Below, piece after piece: positions 55,866-63,198 of a DNA stretch of 64,000 nt. The notes beneath the pieces are model-generated. The model was not told where the DNA came from. It ran no database searches and saw only the letters and a program-made list of their open reading frames with translations. Source of the DNA: Bacteroidales bacterium (GTDB lineage Bacteria > Bacteroidota > Bacteroidia > Bacteroidales > UBA932); assembly GCA_017430365.1 (NCBI GenBank), contig JAFRNC010000006.1:62001-126000 (forward strand), in the 5' to 3' direction. Within the stretch, counting starts at the first letter, position 1. Every line of letters starts with the position of its first letter. Both the position numbers and the translations under genes were made by a program.

Positions 55866-56270
55866 TTATAAGCGCAAGGAAATCAATTCGTTCCCGAGAC
55901 GATGCAGTGCATTTTCGATTTTCAGTATCTGCGCCCTGCGAGGTACGGACTTCCCATTGGCATAGTGCCATAGCTGCTTTTGGTTTATGCCCGTAAGCCT
56001 CTCAAGCCCGGCTTTCGTAAAAATACCTTCATACATTGAAAGCAGGCTCTTGACATCCATAGTGAATGTAATTCCATACTCCCCTTTCAGAACCCCAGGT
56101 ATCTCACATCTCTTCTCCGTACAGAACTCCACGAAATCATCCAGCGCATCAATGAGATTCGCCTTGACTTCCGAGATCGTCGAGCCTGTGGCCACTACTC
56201 CGTCAAGCTCCGGGATATAAGCCGAATAATTGTGTTCCAGGCTTTCAATTGTGGCTTTTAATTCATGCAT
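55866..56270 (-). CDS. hicB: HicB-family antitoxin with C-terminal HTH
   Basis: A 134-residue antitoxin. The N-terminal HicB fold has NYSAYIPELDGVVATGSTISEVKANLIDALDDFVEFC, with the GxTxxEAxxN-like helix start. The C-terminal 55 residues are a helix-turn-helix: LERLTGINQKQLWHYANGKSVPRRAQILKIENALHRLG. It neutralises HicA and probably represses the hicAB promoter through the HTH. It is the second gene of the pair, 9 bp after hicA on the minus strand. The normal length and clear domains suggest a working antitoxin. Confidence 0.9.
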   Translation of the reverse strand: MHELKATIESLEHNYSAYIPELDGVVATGSTISEVKANLIDALDDFVEFCTEKRCEIPGVLKGEYGITFTMDVKSLLSMYEGIFTKAGLERLTGINQKQLWHYANGKSVPRRAQILKIENALHRLGNELISLRL

Positions 56271-56279
56271 AGTTCTACT

Positions 56280-56471
56280 CTATTTAAGTCCAGCCTCACG
56301 GAGGATGGAAAGTACCGTTCCTTCTGCAAGGTCATCGTTCCTCTTTCCCGCTACGATTATGGGTCGCCTTGCTCCCTCTTTATAAAACTTGTGATGGTCA
56401 CCTTTCGTCCCGATATAATGCCATCCATTCGCCTCCAACAGGTCGATGACCTGTTTTACCTTCATCTTCAT
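56280..56471 (-). CDS. hicA: HicA-family mRNA interferase toxin
   Basis: A 63-residue protein with the HicA double-stranded-RNA-binding-like fold. VKQVIDLLEANGWHYIGTKGDHHKFYK contains the catalytic His region (G-x-HHKF), and RRPIIVAGKRNDDLAEGTVLSILREAGL is the closing strand-helix. HicA cleaves mRNA and is blocked by HicB. A start at 56471 (MKMKVK) or 56465 fits the family; the longer frame begins with TTG and is less likely. A textbook promoter precedes it. Toxin first and antitoxin second is the usual hic order. Confidence 0.9.
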   Translation of the reverse strand: MKMKVKQVIDLLEANGWHYIGTKGDHHKFYKEGARRPIIVAGKRNDDLAEGTVLSILREAGLK

Positions 56472-56496
56472 AATCAAAACAATTACGAACCCGGAT

Positions 56497-56527
56497 CAAA
56501 GATAACCAAAATTCTATTATTTCCAAA
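56497..56527 (-). promoter_or_regulatory. hicAB promoter: -33 TTTG and -7 TATCTTTG
   Basis: On the minus strand, TTTG (56524-56527) stands 19 bp before TATCTTTG (56497-56504), the ideal Bacteroidota arrangement and the best promoter in the window. The hicA ATG follows 25 bp downstream of the -7 box. It is a probable site of HicB autorepression. Confidence 0.75.
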
Positions 56528-56579
56528 TTAAATTTCCCCCACATGCATCTCTTGCTGAACGTAATTCCGGAAAGATTGC

Positions 56580-56587
56580 TATCTTTG
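56580..56587 (+). promoter_or_regulatory. -7 box TATCTTTG of the tRNA-Arg gene
   Basis: Exact consensus on the plus strand, 35 bp before the first base of the tRNA. Transcription would start near 56593, leaving a 5' leader of about 30 nt for RNase P. Confidence 0.65.
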
Positions 56588-56622
56588 CGGTTGCTTTGAG
56601 AGTGCCTGTTATCAATAGGCAT

Positions 56623-56696
56623 GGTTCCGTAGCTCAGCTGGATAGAGCAACAGCCTTCTAAGCTGTGGGTCCCGGGTTCGAATCCCGGCGGAATCA
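56623..56696 (+). tRNA. tRNA-Arg (anticodon TCT)
   Basis: A full cloverleaf can be folded by eye. The acceptor stem GGTTCCG pairs with CGGAATC (one G-T), and the D-arm is in GTAGCTCAGCTGGATAGAGC. The anticodon stem ACAGC/GCTGT encloses the loop CTTCTAA, which gives anticodon TCT. The T-arm CCGGG-TTCGAAT-CCCGG follows, and the discriminator is A at 56696. It reads AGA codons. The CCA end is not encoded. It has its own promoter and terminator and stands alone. Confidence 0.97.
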
Positions 56697-56708
56697 CAGA
56701 GAAAAGAT

Positions 56709-56741
56709 AATCAGGAGCCAGGCCAAGCCTGACTCCTGATT
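56709..56741 (+). terminator. Terminator after tRNA-Arg
   Basis: AATCAGGAG (56709-56717) pairs with CTCCTGATT (56733-56741). An inner CAGGC/GCCTG continues the stem, and ATTTTGT follows. It stops the tRNA transcript; on the other strand it lies just past the stop at 56770 and may serve the converging genes too. Confidence 0.85.
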
Positions 56742-56769
56742 ATTTTGTCCCGCTTAATCAAGAAACAGA

Positions 56770-57192
56770 TCAGCTGGGCAAGTCCTTGTTCTTCTTGAAG
56801 AGTTCGTACATGGCGCTGAAATCCGCGTCGCGGGGACCGAGGCGGGGCTTGCCGGCAGTTTCACCTACCGGCTCACCAGTATAGTCGGCCTCGTCTCCGG
56901 ACATCAGATAGTCGTACATGGACTGGTACATCTCCACGAGATGTACGGCGATGTCAAGGCAGTCAAGCGGCTCGAGTCCCCTCTTGAGGTCATCGGAATC
57001 CGCCTCATACTGCTCCTTGAGTTTGCGGTAGATGTCGCGGAGTCCGTTGACGTCGGCAGGCGCCCTGCCGTCCTTCTCGTCCTGGTCGAGGACCCAGATG
57101 AAATCTTCTATGTCCTCACCTGCATAGGTAAGGCATACCGAGAGCCTGTCTATCAGTTCCTTGAGGTATTCCCTCACTTCTTTTGGAGTCAT
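56770..57192 (-). CDS. Conserved-looking acidic helical protein of unknown function
   Basis: A 140-residue soluble protein with no signal peptide. It is strongly acidic and predicted mostly helical, for example TPKEVREYLKELIDRLSVCLTYAG and LRDIYRKLKEQYEADSDDLKRGLE. The last 30 residues are Gly/Pro-rich and likely flexible. I do not recognise a family. It lies 9 bp after the GH20 hexosaminidase gene on the same strand and is probably co-transcribed. Regular codon use and a normal start make it a believable gene. Confidence 0.72.
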   Translation of the reverse strand: MTPKEVREYLKELIDRLSVCLTYAGEDIEDFIWVLDQDEKDGRAPADVNGLRDIYRKLKEQYEADSDDLKRGLEPLDCLDIAVHLVEMYQSMYDYLMSGDEADYTGEPVGETAGKPRLGPRDADFSAMYELFKKNKDLPS

Positions 57193-57201
57193 TATTCCAA
57201 A

Positions 57202-58719
57202 TTACTCTATGTCCTTGAAAGCGTATCCTGCGTAGTTGTAGCCACGGGTGTTGTAGATGGGCATCAGGCCGGTGATGATGCGGTCCACGAAACCGTCGTA
57301 GTCCGTGCGGTTGTCGTTGCTCCAGGCGACTTCGGCCAGGGCCGCCAGTCTGGGCAGCGTCATATGCTGCACGTGGTCGAAAGTAGCCACGTATTCAGTC
57401 CACATATTGGCCTGGATTCCCTTGATGTGTGCCTTCTCTTCATCATTAAGCTGGTCGAACGGATCGAATGAATAGCATTTCCTGAGCGGGAGATTGCCGC
57501 CGATGCCGAGCGGTTCGCCGTTCTCCTTCGGGTTTCCGGTCTGGTAATAATCGAGATAGAAGTGGCTGTTGGGGGTCATGATCACATCATTACCCATCTT
57601 GGCGGCCTCTATGCCGCCCTTTGCACCGCGCCACGACATGACCGTCGCGCTCTGCGATACGCCGCCGTCGAGGATCTCGTCCCATCCGATGATTTTGCGG
57701 CCCTTGCCGGCCAGATATTTCTCGATTGTAGTGATCAGATAGCTCTGGAGTTCGGCCTCACGGGTGAAACCTTTCTCCTTCATCAGCGCCTGGCACTTGG
57801 GGCACTTCTCCCACTCGTCGCGCGGGGCTTCGTCACCGCCGATATGTATGTATTCCGAAGGGAATATGTCGCAGATCTCATCAAGAACGTTCTCAAGGAA
57901 AGTGACGGTCTCGGGATTGCCGGCGCAGAATACCTCGGGGAAGACTCCCCATGTCGTCTGAACCTTATAGGGATAACCGGCTCCGCGGCAGCCGAGTTCT
58001 GGATAACTTGCCAGCGCTGCGGAAGCATGGCCGGGCATTTCGATCTCGGGGATTACGGTAATGAAGCGCTCTGCGGCATAAGCCACGACGTCACGCATCT
58101 CATCCTGGGTATAGAAACCTCCGTAAGGCGTTCCGTCATACTCATCGGAGCCATAATGACCGACAAGTGTCTCGGAACGGACCGAACCGATTTCAGTCAG
58201 TTTGGGATAGCGCTTGATCTCAGCCCTCCATCCCTGGTCCTCGGTCAGGTGCCAGTGGAACACGTTGATCTTGTGCAGGGCGAGCATGTCGATGTACGTC
58301 TTCACCTCCTCTACCGAAAAGAAATGCCGGCAGCAGTCGAGATGCGCGCCACGATAACTGAATGCGGGTTTGTCCTTGATCAGTACGCCCGGGATACGGT
58401 CGAGTCCCTTGTTCTCAACCTGGGCAAGTATCTGATATAAGGTCTGCATCCCCCAGAAGACACCGGCATCGGAGCCGCCCTTTATGACCACCTTGCCTTT
58501 CCGAGTGTCGAGTATATACTCTTCAGCGGCAAGTCCGGAATCAATGGAAGTGCGGACGGCGGGAATCCAGCCTGCCTGTTTCATTTTCAAGCCCCGGCCA
58601 CCGTACTCTATAGATACGGGATTGGGGACAACCGATACATTGACAGGCTCACCGTTATTTCCACCGCAGGATACAAGCGCTGCCAGGGCAAAGGCGAACA
58701 ATGGGAAAATATGCTTCAT
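57202..58719 (-). CDS. Beta-N-acetylhexosaminidase, glycoside hydrolase family 20
   Basis: A 505-residue lipoprotein enzyme: signal peptide, then Cys18 in the LVSC lipobox. An N-terminal GH20b domain covers about residues 25-120. The catalytic TIM barrel starts with YRGAHLDCCRHFFSVEEVK. INVFHWHLTEDQGWRAEIK follows, and HIGGDEAPRDEW near residue 295 gives the Asp-Glu pair that drives substrate-assisted cleavage. TVMSWRGAKGG and IQANMWTEYVATFDHVQHMTLPRLAALAE complete the active-site wall. It removes terminal GlcNAc or GalNAc from glycans, for example host mucin. The ATG at 58719 is chosen because the longer start is TTG. Confidence 0.94.
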   Translation of the reverse strand: MKHIFPLFAFALAALVSCGGNNGEPVNVSVVPNPVSIEYGGRGLKMKQAGWIPAVRTSIDSGLAAEEYILDTRKGKVVIKGGSDAGVFWGMQTLYQILAQVENKGLDRIPGVLIKDKPAFSYRGAHLDCCRHFFSVEEVKTYIDMLALHKINVFHWHLTEDQGWRAEIKRYPKLTEIGSVRSETLVGHYGSDEYDGTPYGGFYTQDEMRDVVAYAAERFITVIPEIEMPGHASAALASYPELGCRGAGYPYKVQTTWGVFPEVFCAGNPETVTFLENVLDEICDIFPSEYIHIGGDEAPRDEWEKCPKCQALMKEKGFTREAELQSYLITTIEKYLAGKGRKIIGWDEILDGGVSQSATVMSWRGAKGGIEAAKMGNDVIMTPNSHFYLDYYQTGNPKENGEPLGIGGNLPLRKCYSFDPFDQLNDEEKAHIKGIQANMWTEYVATFDHVQHMTLPRLAALAEVAWSNDNRTDYDGFVDRIITGLMPIYNTRGYNYAGYAFKDIE

Positions 58720-58774
58720 GGTTTTCAAATGATGGGAGTTTAATCTGTAAAAAAAGCTATAATTCTTGCTGCCG

Positions 58775-59647
58775 TCAGTCTTTGCGCGGTTCCGTTCCGC
58801 GAGCGGCCAGCCACTCTATTACCAGGACAAGGGCGATTCCGAGAACGCACCAGAGCGCCGCAGCTCCGTAATGGGGCTCGGGAAGGGCTTTTACGCTCTC
58901 ATTGGCCCATGGCCACACCTTCACGAGCGAACCGAGTACGAAACCGAGCAGAACAAGCATGGTCTGCTTTTCGAAACGTCCGAGCAGCCAGTGCAGGAAC
59001 TTGGAGAAGGCGAGGATGCCGACTATGCATCCGATGGCGAAAATGATGAGGACGGGCCAGTCCAGGTCGGCGACCGCCTGCATGATGTAGTCGTACTTGC
59101 CCATGATCACCAGGATAAAACTGCCCGAGATGCCGGGAAGGATCATTGTGCATACGGCGATGGCGCCGCACAGGAAAATGAAGAACCAGTTGTCGGGAGT
59201 CTCCGTGGGAGAGAGTGTACATACAATAAGGCCGAGGGCCACGCCGGCGAGAGTGAAGAGTATCTCCTTGATCCCCCACCCTTTTATATCTTTGAACATC
59301 AGGATGGCGGAGGCAACGATCAATCCGAAGAAAAACGCCCAGGTCTGTACGGGAAAATGCTCGAGCACATATGTCATCAGCTTGGCGAGCGAGAAGACGC
59401 TGAGCACGACGCCGATGGCAAGCCACAGGAGGAACGTCCCGTGGACCTGTTTCCAGAAGCCCTTGAAATCCCCTTTCAGGAGAGCCTTCCACGTATCTTT
59501 CTCCATCAGGCTGTTGAGAGCCTCGATGATCTCCTTGTAGATGCCCGTTATAAGGGCGACCGTTCCGCCGGACACTCCCGGCACCACGTTGGCGGCGCCC
59601 ATGAAGAAACCCTTGAGCGCGACTATAAGGTTCTGTATCAGTTTCAT
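58775..59647 (-). CDS. DUF368 family membrane protein
   Basis: A 290-residue polytopic protein. The DUF368 signature GFFMGAANVVPGVSGGTVALITGIYKEII is near residues 11-40 and a second repeat-like CTMILPGISGSFILVIMGKYDYIM near residue 180. About eight helices are visible. DUF368 proteins have been linked to undecaprenyl-phosphate recycling in some bacteria; that role is family knowledge and not visible here. A start at 59647 gives the family N-terminus; the long open frame upstream is in the ppdK terminator region. It lies downstream of that terminator, so it needs its own promoter, not identified. Confidence 0.88.
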   Translation of the reverse strand: MKLIQNLIVALKGFFMGAANVVPGVSGGTVALITGIYKEIIEALNSLMEKDTWKALLKGDFKGFWKQVHGTFLLWLAIGVVLSVFSLAKLMTYVLEHFPVQTWAFFFGLIVASAILMFKDIKGWGIKEILFTLAGVALGLIVCTLSPTETPDNWFFIFLCGAIAVCTMILPGISGSFILVIMGKYDYIMQAVADLDWPVLIIFAIGCIVGILAFSKFLHWLLGRFEKQTMLVLLGFVLGSLVKVWPWANESVKALPEPHYGAAALWCVLGIALVLVIEWLAARGTEPRKD

Positions 59648-59651
59648 GTTA

Positions 59652-59685
59652 CAAAAAAAGCCCTTCCGCTCCTCGCGGAAGGGCT
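59652..59685 (-). terminator. Terminator of ppdK
   Basis: AGCCCTTCCGC (59659-59669) pairs perfectly with GCGGAAGGGCT (59675-59685) around a 5-nt loop. On the minus strand a run of T (59652-59658) follows. It ends the ppdK message just before the DUF368 start. Confidence 0.92.
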
Positions 59686-59700
59686 CGGATTCAGGATAGA

Positions 59701-62415
59701 CTATTTCTCGTCCTCGATTGCAGCCTGCGCGGCGGCGAGACGTGCGATAGGCACGCGGAACGGCGAGCAGGAGACATAGTTGAGGCCGATCTTGTGGCAG
59801 AATTTCACGGAAGCGGGATCGCCGCCGTGTTCGCCGCAGATACCGCACTTCAGGCCTTCGCGGGTCGAACGGCCGGCCTTGACAGCATAATCCACGAGCT
59901 TGCCGACAGCCTTGACATCGAGGGTCTTGAACGGGTCGCTGTCCAGGATCTTGTTGCCGAGATAGTCGCCCATGAAGGTGCTGACGTCGTCACGGCTGAA
60001 GCCGAAGGTCATCTGCGTGAGGTCGTTGGTACCGAAGGAGAAGAACTCTGCGGTCCTGGCCATGCGGTCGGCGGTCAGGGCTGCACGGGGAATTTCGATC
60101 ATGGTGCCGAACTTGTAGTCGACATGGTCGTTGAGGAGAGCCTCCACCTCTGCGCGGACACGCTCGCAGATAGCTTTCTGGAAGCGGAGCTCACGTTCGG
60201 AGATGGTCACGGGAATCATGATCTCAGGCATCGGGTGATGGCCTTCCTTCTTGAGTTCGATGGCTGCGGTGAAGATGGCGCGGAACTGCGTCTCGGAAAT
60301 CATAGGATAGGTGATGTGGAGACGGACACCGCGGTGACCCATCATAGGGTTGACCTCGTGGAGGCTTTCGCCGCGTTTCTCGATATCACGCTTGGTAATG
60401 TGGAGTTCCTCGGCGAGTTCGGCCTTCTTGTCTTCGGTCTGCGGCACGAATTCATGCAACGGCGGGTCGAGCAGGCGGAAGGTGACGGGCTTGCCGTCCA
60501 TGACCTTCATGGTGCCCTTCACGGATGCCTTGATATACGGTTCCAGTTCCTTGAGGGCGGCGCGGCGCTCGTCGTCGGTCTTGGAGAGGATCATCTTGCG
60601 GAGCTTTCCGAGCGGAGTCTCGGAGTTCTTTCCATAGAACATGTGCTCGATGCGGAACAGGCCGATGCCTTCCGCTCCGAAACTCAGGGCGCGGGCGGTA
60701 TCCTCGGGGTTGTCGGCGTTGGTGCGGACACCCATCTTGCGGTATTTGTCGGCGATAGCCATGAACTTCACGAAACGGGGGTTGTCGGAAGCGTCCATGG
60801 TCTCGATCCTGTCGGCATAGACAGCGCCCTTGGCACCGTTCAGCGAGAAGTAATCACCTTCATGGTACTTCTTGTCGGAACCTGCGAACCAGACCTCTTT
60901 CTTCTCGAGGTTGATCTTCATGTCCTCGCAGCCTACGATGCAGCACTTGCCCCAGCCGCGGGCCACGAGAGCCGCGTGCGAAGTCATACCGCCTTTCTGC
61001 GTAAGGATACCGGCAGCGGCGCGCATGCCTTCGACATCTTCGGGAGAGGTCTCTTCACGGACGAGGATGACTTTCTTCTTGGCCGCGGCGGCCTTTACGG
61101 CGTCGGCATTGGTGAAAACGATGGTACCTACGGCACCGCCCGGAGAAGCCGGAAGACCATGGGCGACCACGGTAGCCTTCTTCTCGGAAGCGGGGTCCAG
61201 GATCGGGTGAAGGATTTCGTCGAGCTGGGCGGGAGAAACGCGCATCACAGCGGTCTTCTCGTCTATCATGCCCTCTTCGAGCATATCCATGGCCATGTTC
61301 AGGGCGGCGAGGCCGGTGCGCTTGCCGATACGGCACTGCAGCATCCAGAGTTTGCCTTCCTGGATGGTGAACTCGATGTCCTGCATGTCATTGAAGTGTT
61401 TCTCGAGCAGGCTGCGGATGTCGTCAAGTTCTTTGTAAACTTCGGGCATAGCGTCTTCGAGAGACTTCAGATGAGCGTTCTGGGGGCTCTTGGTGGCGTT
61501 GTTCAGCGGGTTCGGGGTGCGGATACCGGCCACGACATCTTCGCCCTGGGCGTTGATCAGCCATTCTCCGTAGAACTTGTTGTCACCGTTGGCGGGGTTG
61601 CGGGAGAAGGCCACGCCGGTAGCGGAGGTCTCACCCATATTGCCGAACACCATGGACTGGACGTTGACGGCCGTTCCCCAGTCATCGGGAATGCCCTCGA
61701 TCTGGCGGTACTTGATGGCGCGTTTGCCGTTCCAGGATTTGAAGACACCGCCGATGGAACCCCAGAGCTGTGCTTCAGCGGTATCGGGGAAGTCGACGCC
61801 GAGAACCTCCTTGATGCGTACCTTGAAACGCTCGGCGAGATCCTTGAGCTCTTCAGCGGTGATTTCGGTATCGGACTTGTAGCCCTTTTCCTCCTTGAGG
61901 TCTTCCATCATCTTGTCGAGCTGCTGGCGGATAGCCTTGCCATCCTCGGGCTCGATGCCTTCGGCCTTCTCCATCACGACATCCGAATACATCATGATGA
62001 GGCGGCGGTAAGCGTCGTAAACGAAACGGGGGTTCTGTGTCTTCTCAATCATGCCGGGAATCGTGGCGGAGCAGAGGCCGATGTTCAGGATGGTATCCAT
62101 CATGCCGGGCATAGAACTGCGCGCGCCGGAACGGCAGCTGACGAGCAGCGGGTTCTTCGGATCACCGAACTTCTTGCCCATGATAGCCTCAGTGGCCTTG
62201 AGGGCCTCTGCTACGTCGAGCTTCAGTTCTTCGGTATATCCGCCGCCGAGTGCATAATACTCGGTGCAGCATTCAGTGGTGATGGTGAATCCTGCAGGGA
62301 CGGGAATTCCCAAAGTGCACATTTCGGCAAGGTTCGCTCCCTTGCCGCCGAGGAGATTGCGCATCTGGCCATTGCCTTCAGCTTCCTTGCCTCCGAAACG
62401 ATAAACTCTTTTCAT
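59701..62415 (-). CDS. ppdK: Pyruvate, phosphate dikinase
   Basis: A 904-residue enzyme of normal length. The N-terminal ATP-grasp part has NLLGGKGANLAEMCTLGIPVPAGFTITTE and VSCRSGARSSMPGMMDT. The phosphohistidine domain has the catalytic His in GGMTSHAALVARGWGKCCIVG (about residue 455). The C-terminal PEP barrel has MMGHRGVRLHITYP and SFGTNDLTQMTFGFSRDD, plus LKCGICGEHGGDPASV with the active-site Cys. It interconverts pyruvate, ATP and phosphate with PEP, AMP and pyrophosphate, and in anaerobes can serve glycolysis or gluconeogenesis. It is monocistronic, with its own promoter and terminator. Confidence 0.97.
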   Translation of the reverse strand: MKRVYRFGGKEAEGNGQMRNLLGGKGANLAEMCTLGIPVPAGFTITTECCTEYYALGGGYTEELKLDVAEALKATEAIMGKKFGDPKNPLLVSCRSGARSSMPGMMDTILNIGLCSATIPGMIEKTQNPRFVYDAYRRLIMMYSDVVMEKAEGIEPEDGKAIRQQLDKMMEDLKEEKGYKSDTEITAEELKDLAERFKVRIKEVLGVDFPDTAEAQLWGSIGGVFKSWNGKRAIKYRQIEGIPDDWGTAVNVQSMVFGNMGETSATGVAFSRNPANGDNKFYGEWLINAQGEDVVAGIRTPNPLNNATKSPQNAHLKSLEDAMPEVYKELDDIRSLLEKHFNDMQDIEFTIQEGKLWMLQCRIGKRTGLAALNMAMDMLEEGMIDEKTAVMRVSPAQLDEILHPILDPASEKKATVVAHGLPASPGGAVGTIVFTNADAVKAAAAKKKVILVREETSPEDVEGMRAAAGILTQKGGMTSHAALVARGWGKCCIVGCEDMKINLEKKEVWFAGSDKKYHEGDYFSLNGAKGAVYADRIETMDASDNPRFVKFMAIADKYRKMGVRTNADNPEDTARALSFGAEGIGLFRIEHMFYGKNSETPLGKLRKMILSKTDDERRAALKELEPYIKASVKGTMKVMDGKPVTFRLLDPPLHEFVPQTEDKKAELAEELHITKRDIEKRGESLHEVNPMMGHRGVRLHITYPMISETQFRAIFTAAIELKKEGHHPMPEIMIPVTISERELRFQKAICERVRAEVEALLNDHVDYKFGTMIEIPRAALTADRMARTAEFFSFGTNDLTQMTFGFSRDDVSTFMGDYLGNKILDSDPFKTLDVKAVGKLVDYAVKAGRSTREGLKCGICGEHGGDPASVKFCHKIGLNYVSCSPFRVPIARLAAAQAAIEDEK

Positions 62416-62473
62416 AAAAATCAGATAACGTTTTTAGTATGATTGATTGTTTAATGATTTCTATTTCATCTTA

Positions 62474-62481
62474 CAAATATA
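62474..62481 (-). promoter_or_regulatory. -7 box TATATTTG of ppdK
   Basis: Exact TAnnTTTG match on the minus strand, 58 bp before the ATG at 62415. It is divergent from the box at 62503-62510. Confidence 0.6.
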
Positions 62482-62502
62482 TGAAAAATATGTAAAAAAC
62501 GC

Positions 62503-62510
62503 TAAATTTG
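62503..62510 (+). promoter_or_regulatory. -7 box TAAATTTG of the CBM9-like gene, near-leaderless
   Basis: Exact consensus on the plus strand only 4 nt before the ATG at 62515. The mRNA would be leaderless, or the true start is the Met at 62530. Confidence 0.6.
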
Positions 62511-62514
62511 TGAC

Positions 62515-63195
62515 ATGAAACTGCTGCTCATGACCCTTATTGTTACAAAAGTCGCCTTCTCCACCCCCGAACCGGGCATCGGAGAAGTCAAGGCCAAATT
62601 CGTCGAGGCCGGAATCGAATGGAATTCCATCGACAAGGTAAACTGGCCGGAATATCCCTATAAGCCCGAGGTGGAATTCAGGATAATGCACTCTGAGAAC
62701 GAGATTTATCTGCAGTTCCACGTCAAGGAGAACGGTGCGAGGGCAATGTTCGGCTATGATGCCGGATCCAGACCCTATACCGACGACTGTGTCGAGTTCT
62801 TCATGATCCCTTCCGACCGTGACCAGTCTTATTACAATCTGGAGATGAACTGCGTCGGCCACGGAACATTCGATTACGGGCCGCTCGGAGGGCCGCGCTA
62901 TCGTTGCGGAGACGAAATCATCAGCCAGATCCGCCGCGAATCCACTCTCGGCAGCGAAGCCTTCGGAACCCTGGAAGGACCACAGGAATGGACGCTCACG
63001 ATAGCCATTCCCAAAAGGCTATACGCCCAGACAGACCTTGATCTTACCAATTTCAGCGGACGTACCGTCAAAGCCAATTTCTACAAGTGCGGAGACGACA
63101 CGGCTGTCCCCCATTTCCTGAGCTGGAATCCCGTCGGCAGTCCGAAACCCAACTTCCATACCCCGCAGTATTTCGGCGAGATCCGTTTCGAATAG
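62515..63195 (+). CDS. CBM9-like carbohydrate-binding family protein
   Basis: A 226-residue protein with a short hydrophobic start and then a single CBM9-like beta-sandwich. WNSIDKVNWPEYPYKPEVEFRIMHSENEIYLQFHVKEN and YTDDCVEFFMIPSDRDQSYYNLEMNCVGHG match the usual DSVEVFI-type and YYNxExN segments. EWTLTIAIPKRLY and the ending FHTPQYFGEIRFE (SFHxPExFG) are family hallmarks. Such proteins bind sugars or glycosides. The N-terminus is unusually short for a signal peptide, so localisation is unclear. A -7 box 4 nt before the ATG suggests a leaderless message or a start at 62530. It converges on the next gene with 3 bp between stops. Confidence 0.8.
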   Translation: MKLLLMTLIVTKVAFSTPEPGIGEVKAKFVEAGIEWNSIDKVNWPEYPYKPEVEFRIMHSENEIYLQFHVKENGARAMFGYDAGSRPYTDDCVEFFMIPSDRDQSYYNLEMNCVGHGTFDYGPLGGPRYRCGDEIISQIRRESTLGSEAFGTLEGPQEWTLTIAIPKRLYAQTDLDLTNFSGRTVKANFYKCGDDTAVPHFLSWNPVGSPKPNFHTPQYFGEIRFE

Positions 63196-63198
63196 CCC

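Noticed and set aside
58766..59779. Plus-strand open frame of 337 codons opposite the DUF368 gene
   Set aside because: His/Asp/Glu-rich shadow; the minus strand has the DUF368 signatures and membrane helices.
59794..62442. Plus-strand open frame of 882 codons opposite ppdK
   Set aside because: It is the exact shadow of the pyruvate phosphate dikinase gene, which has every family motif. The shadow reads as His/Asp/Glu/Val-rich sequence without domains. Long antisense frames arise from strong codon bias.
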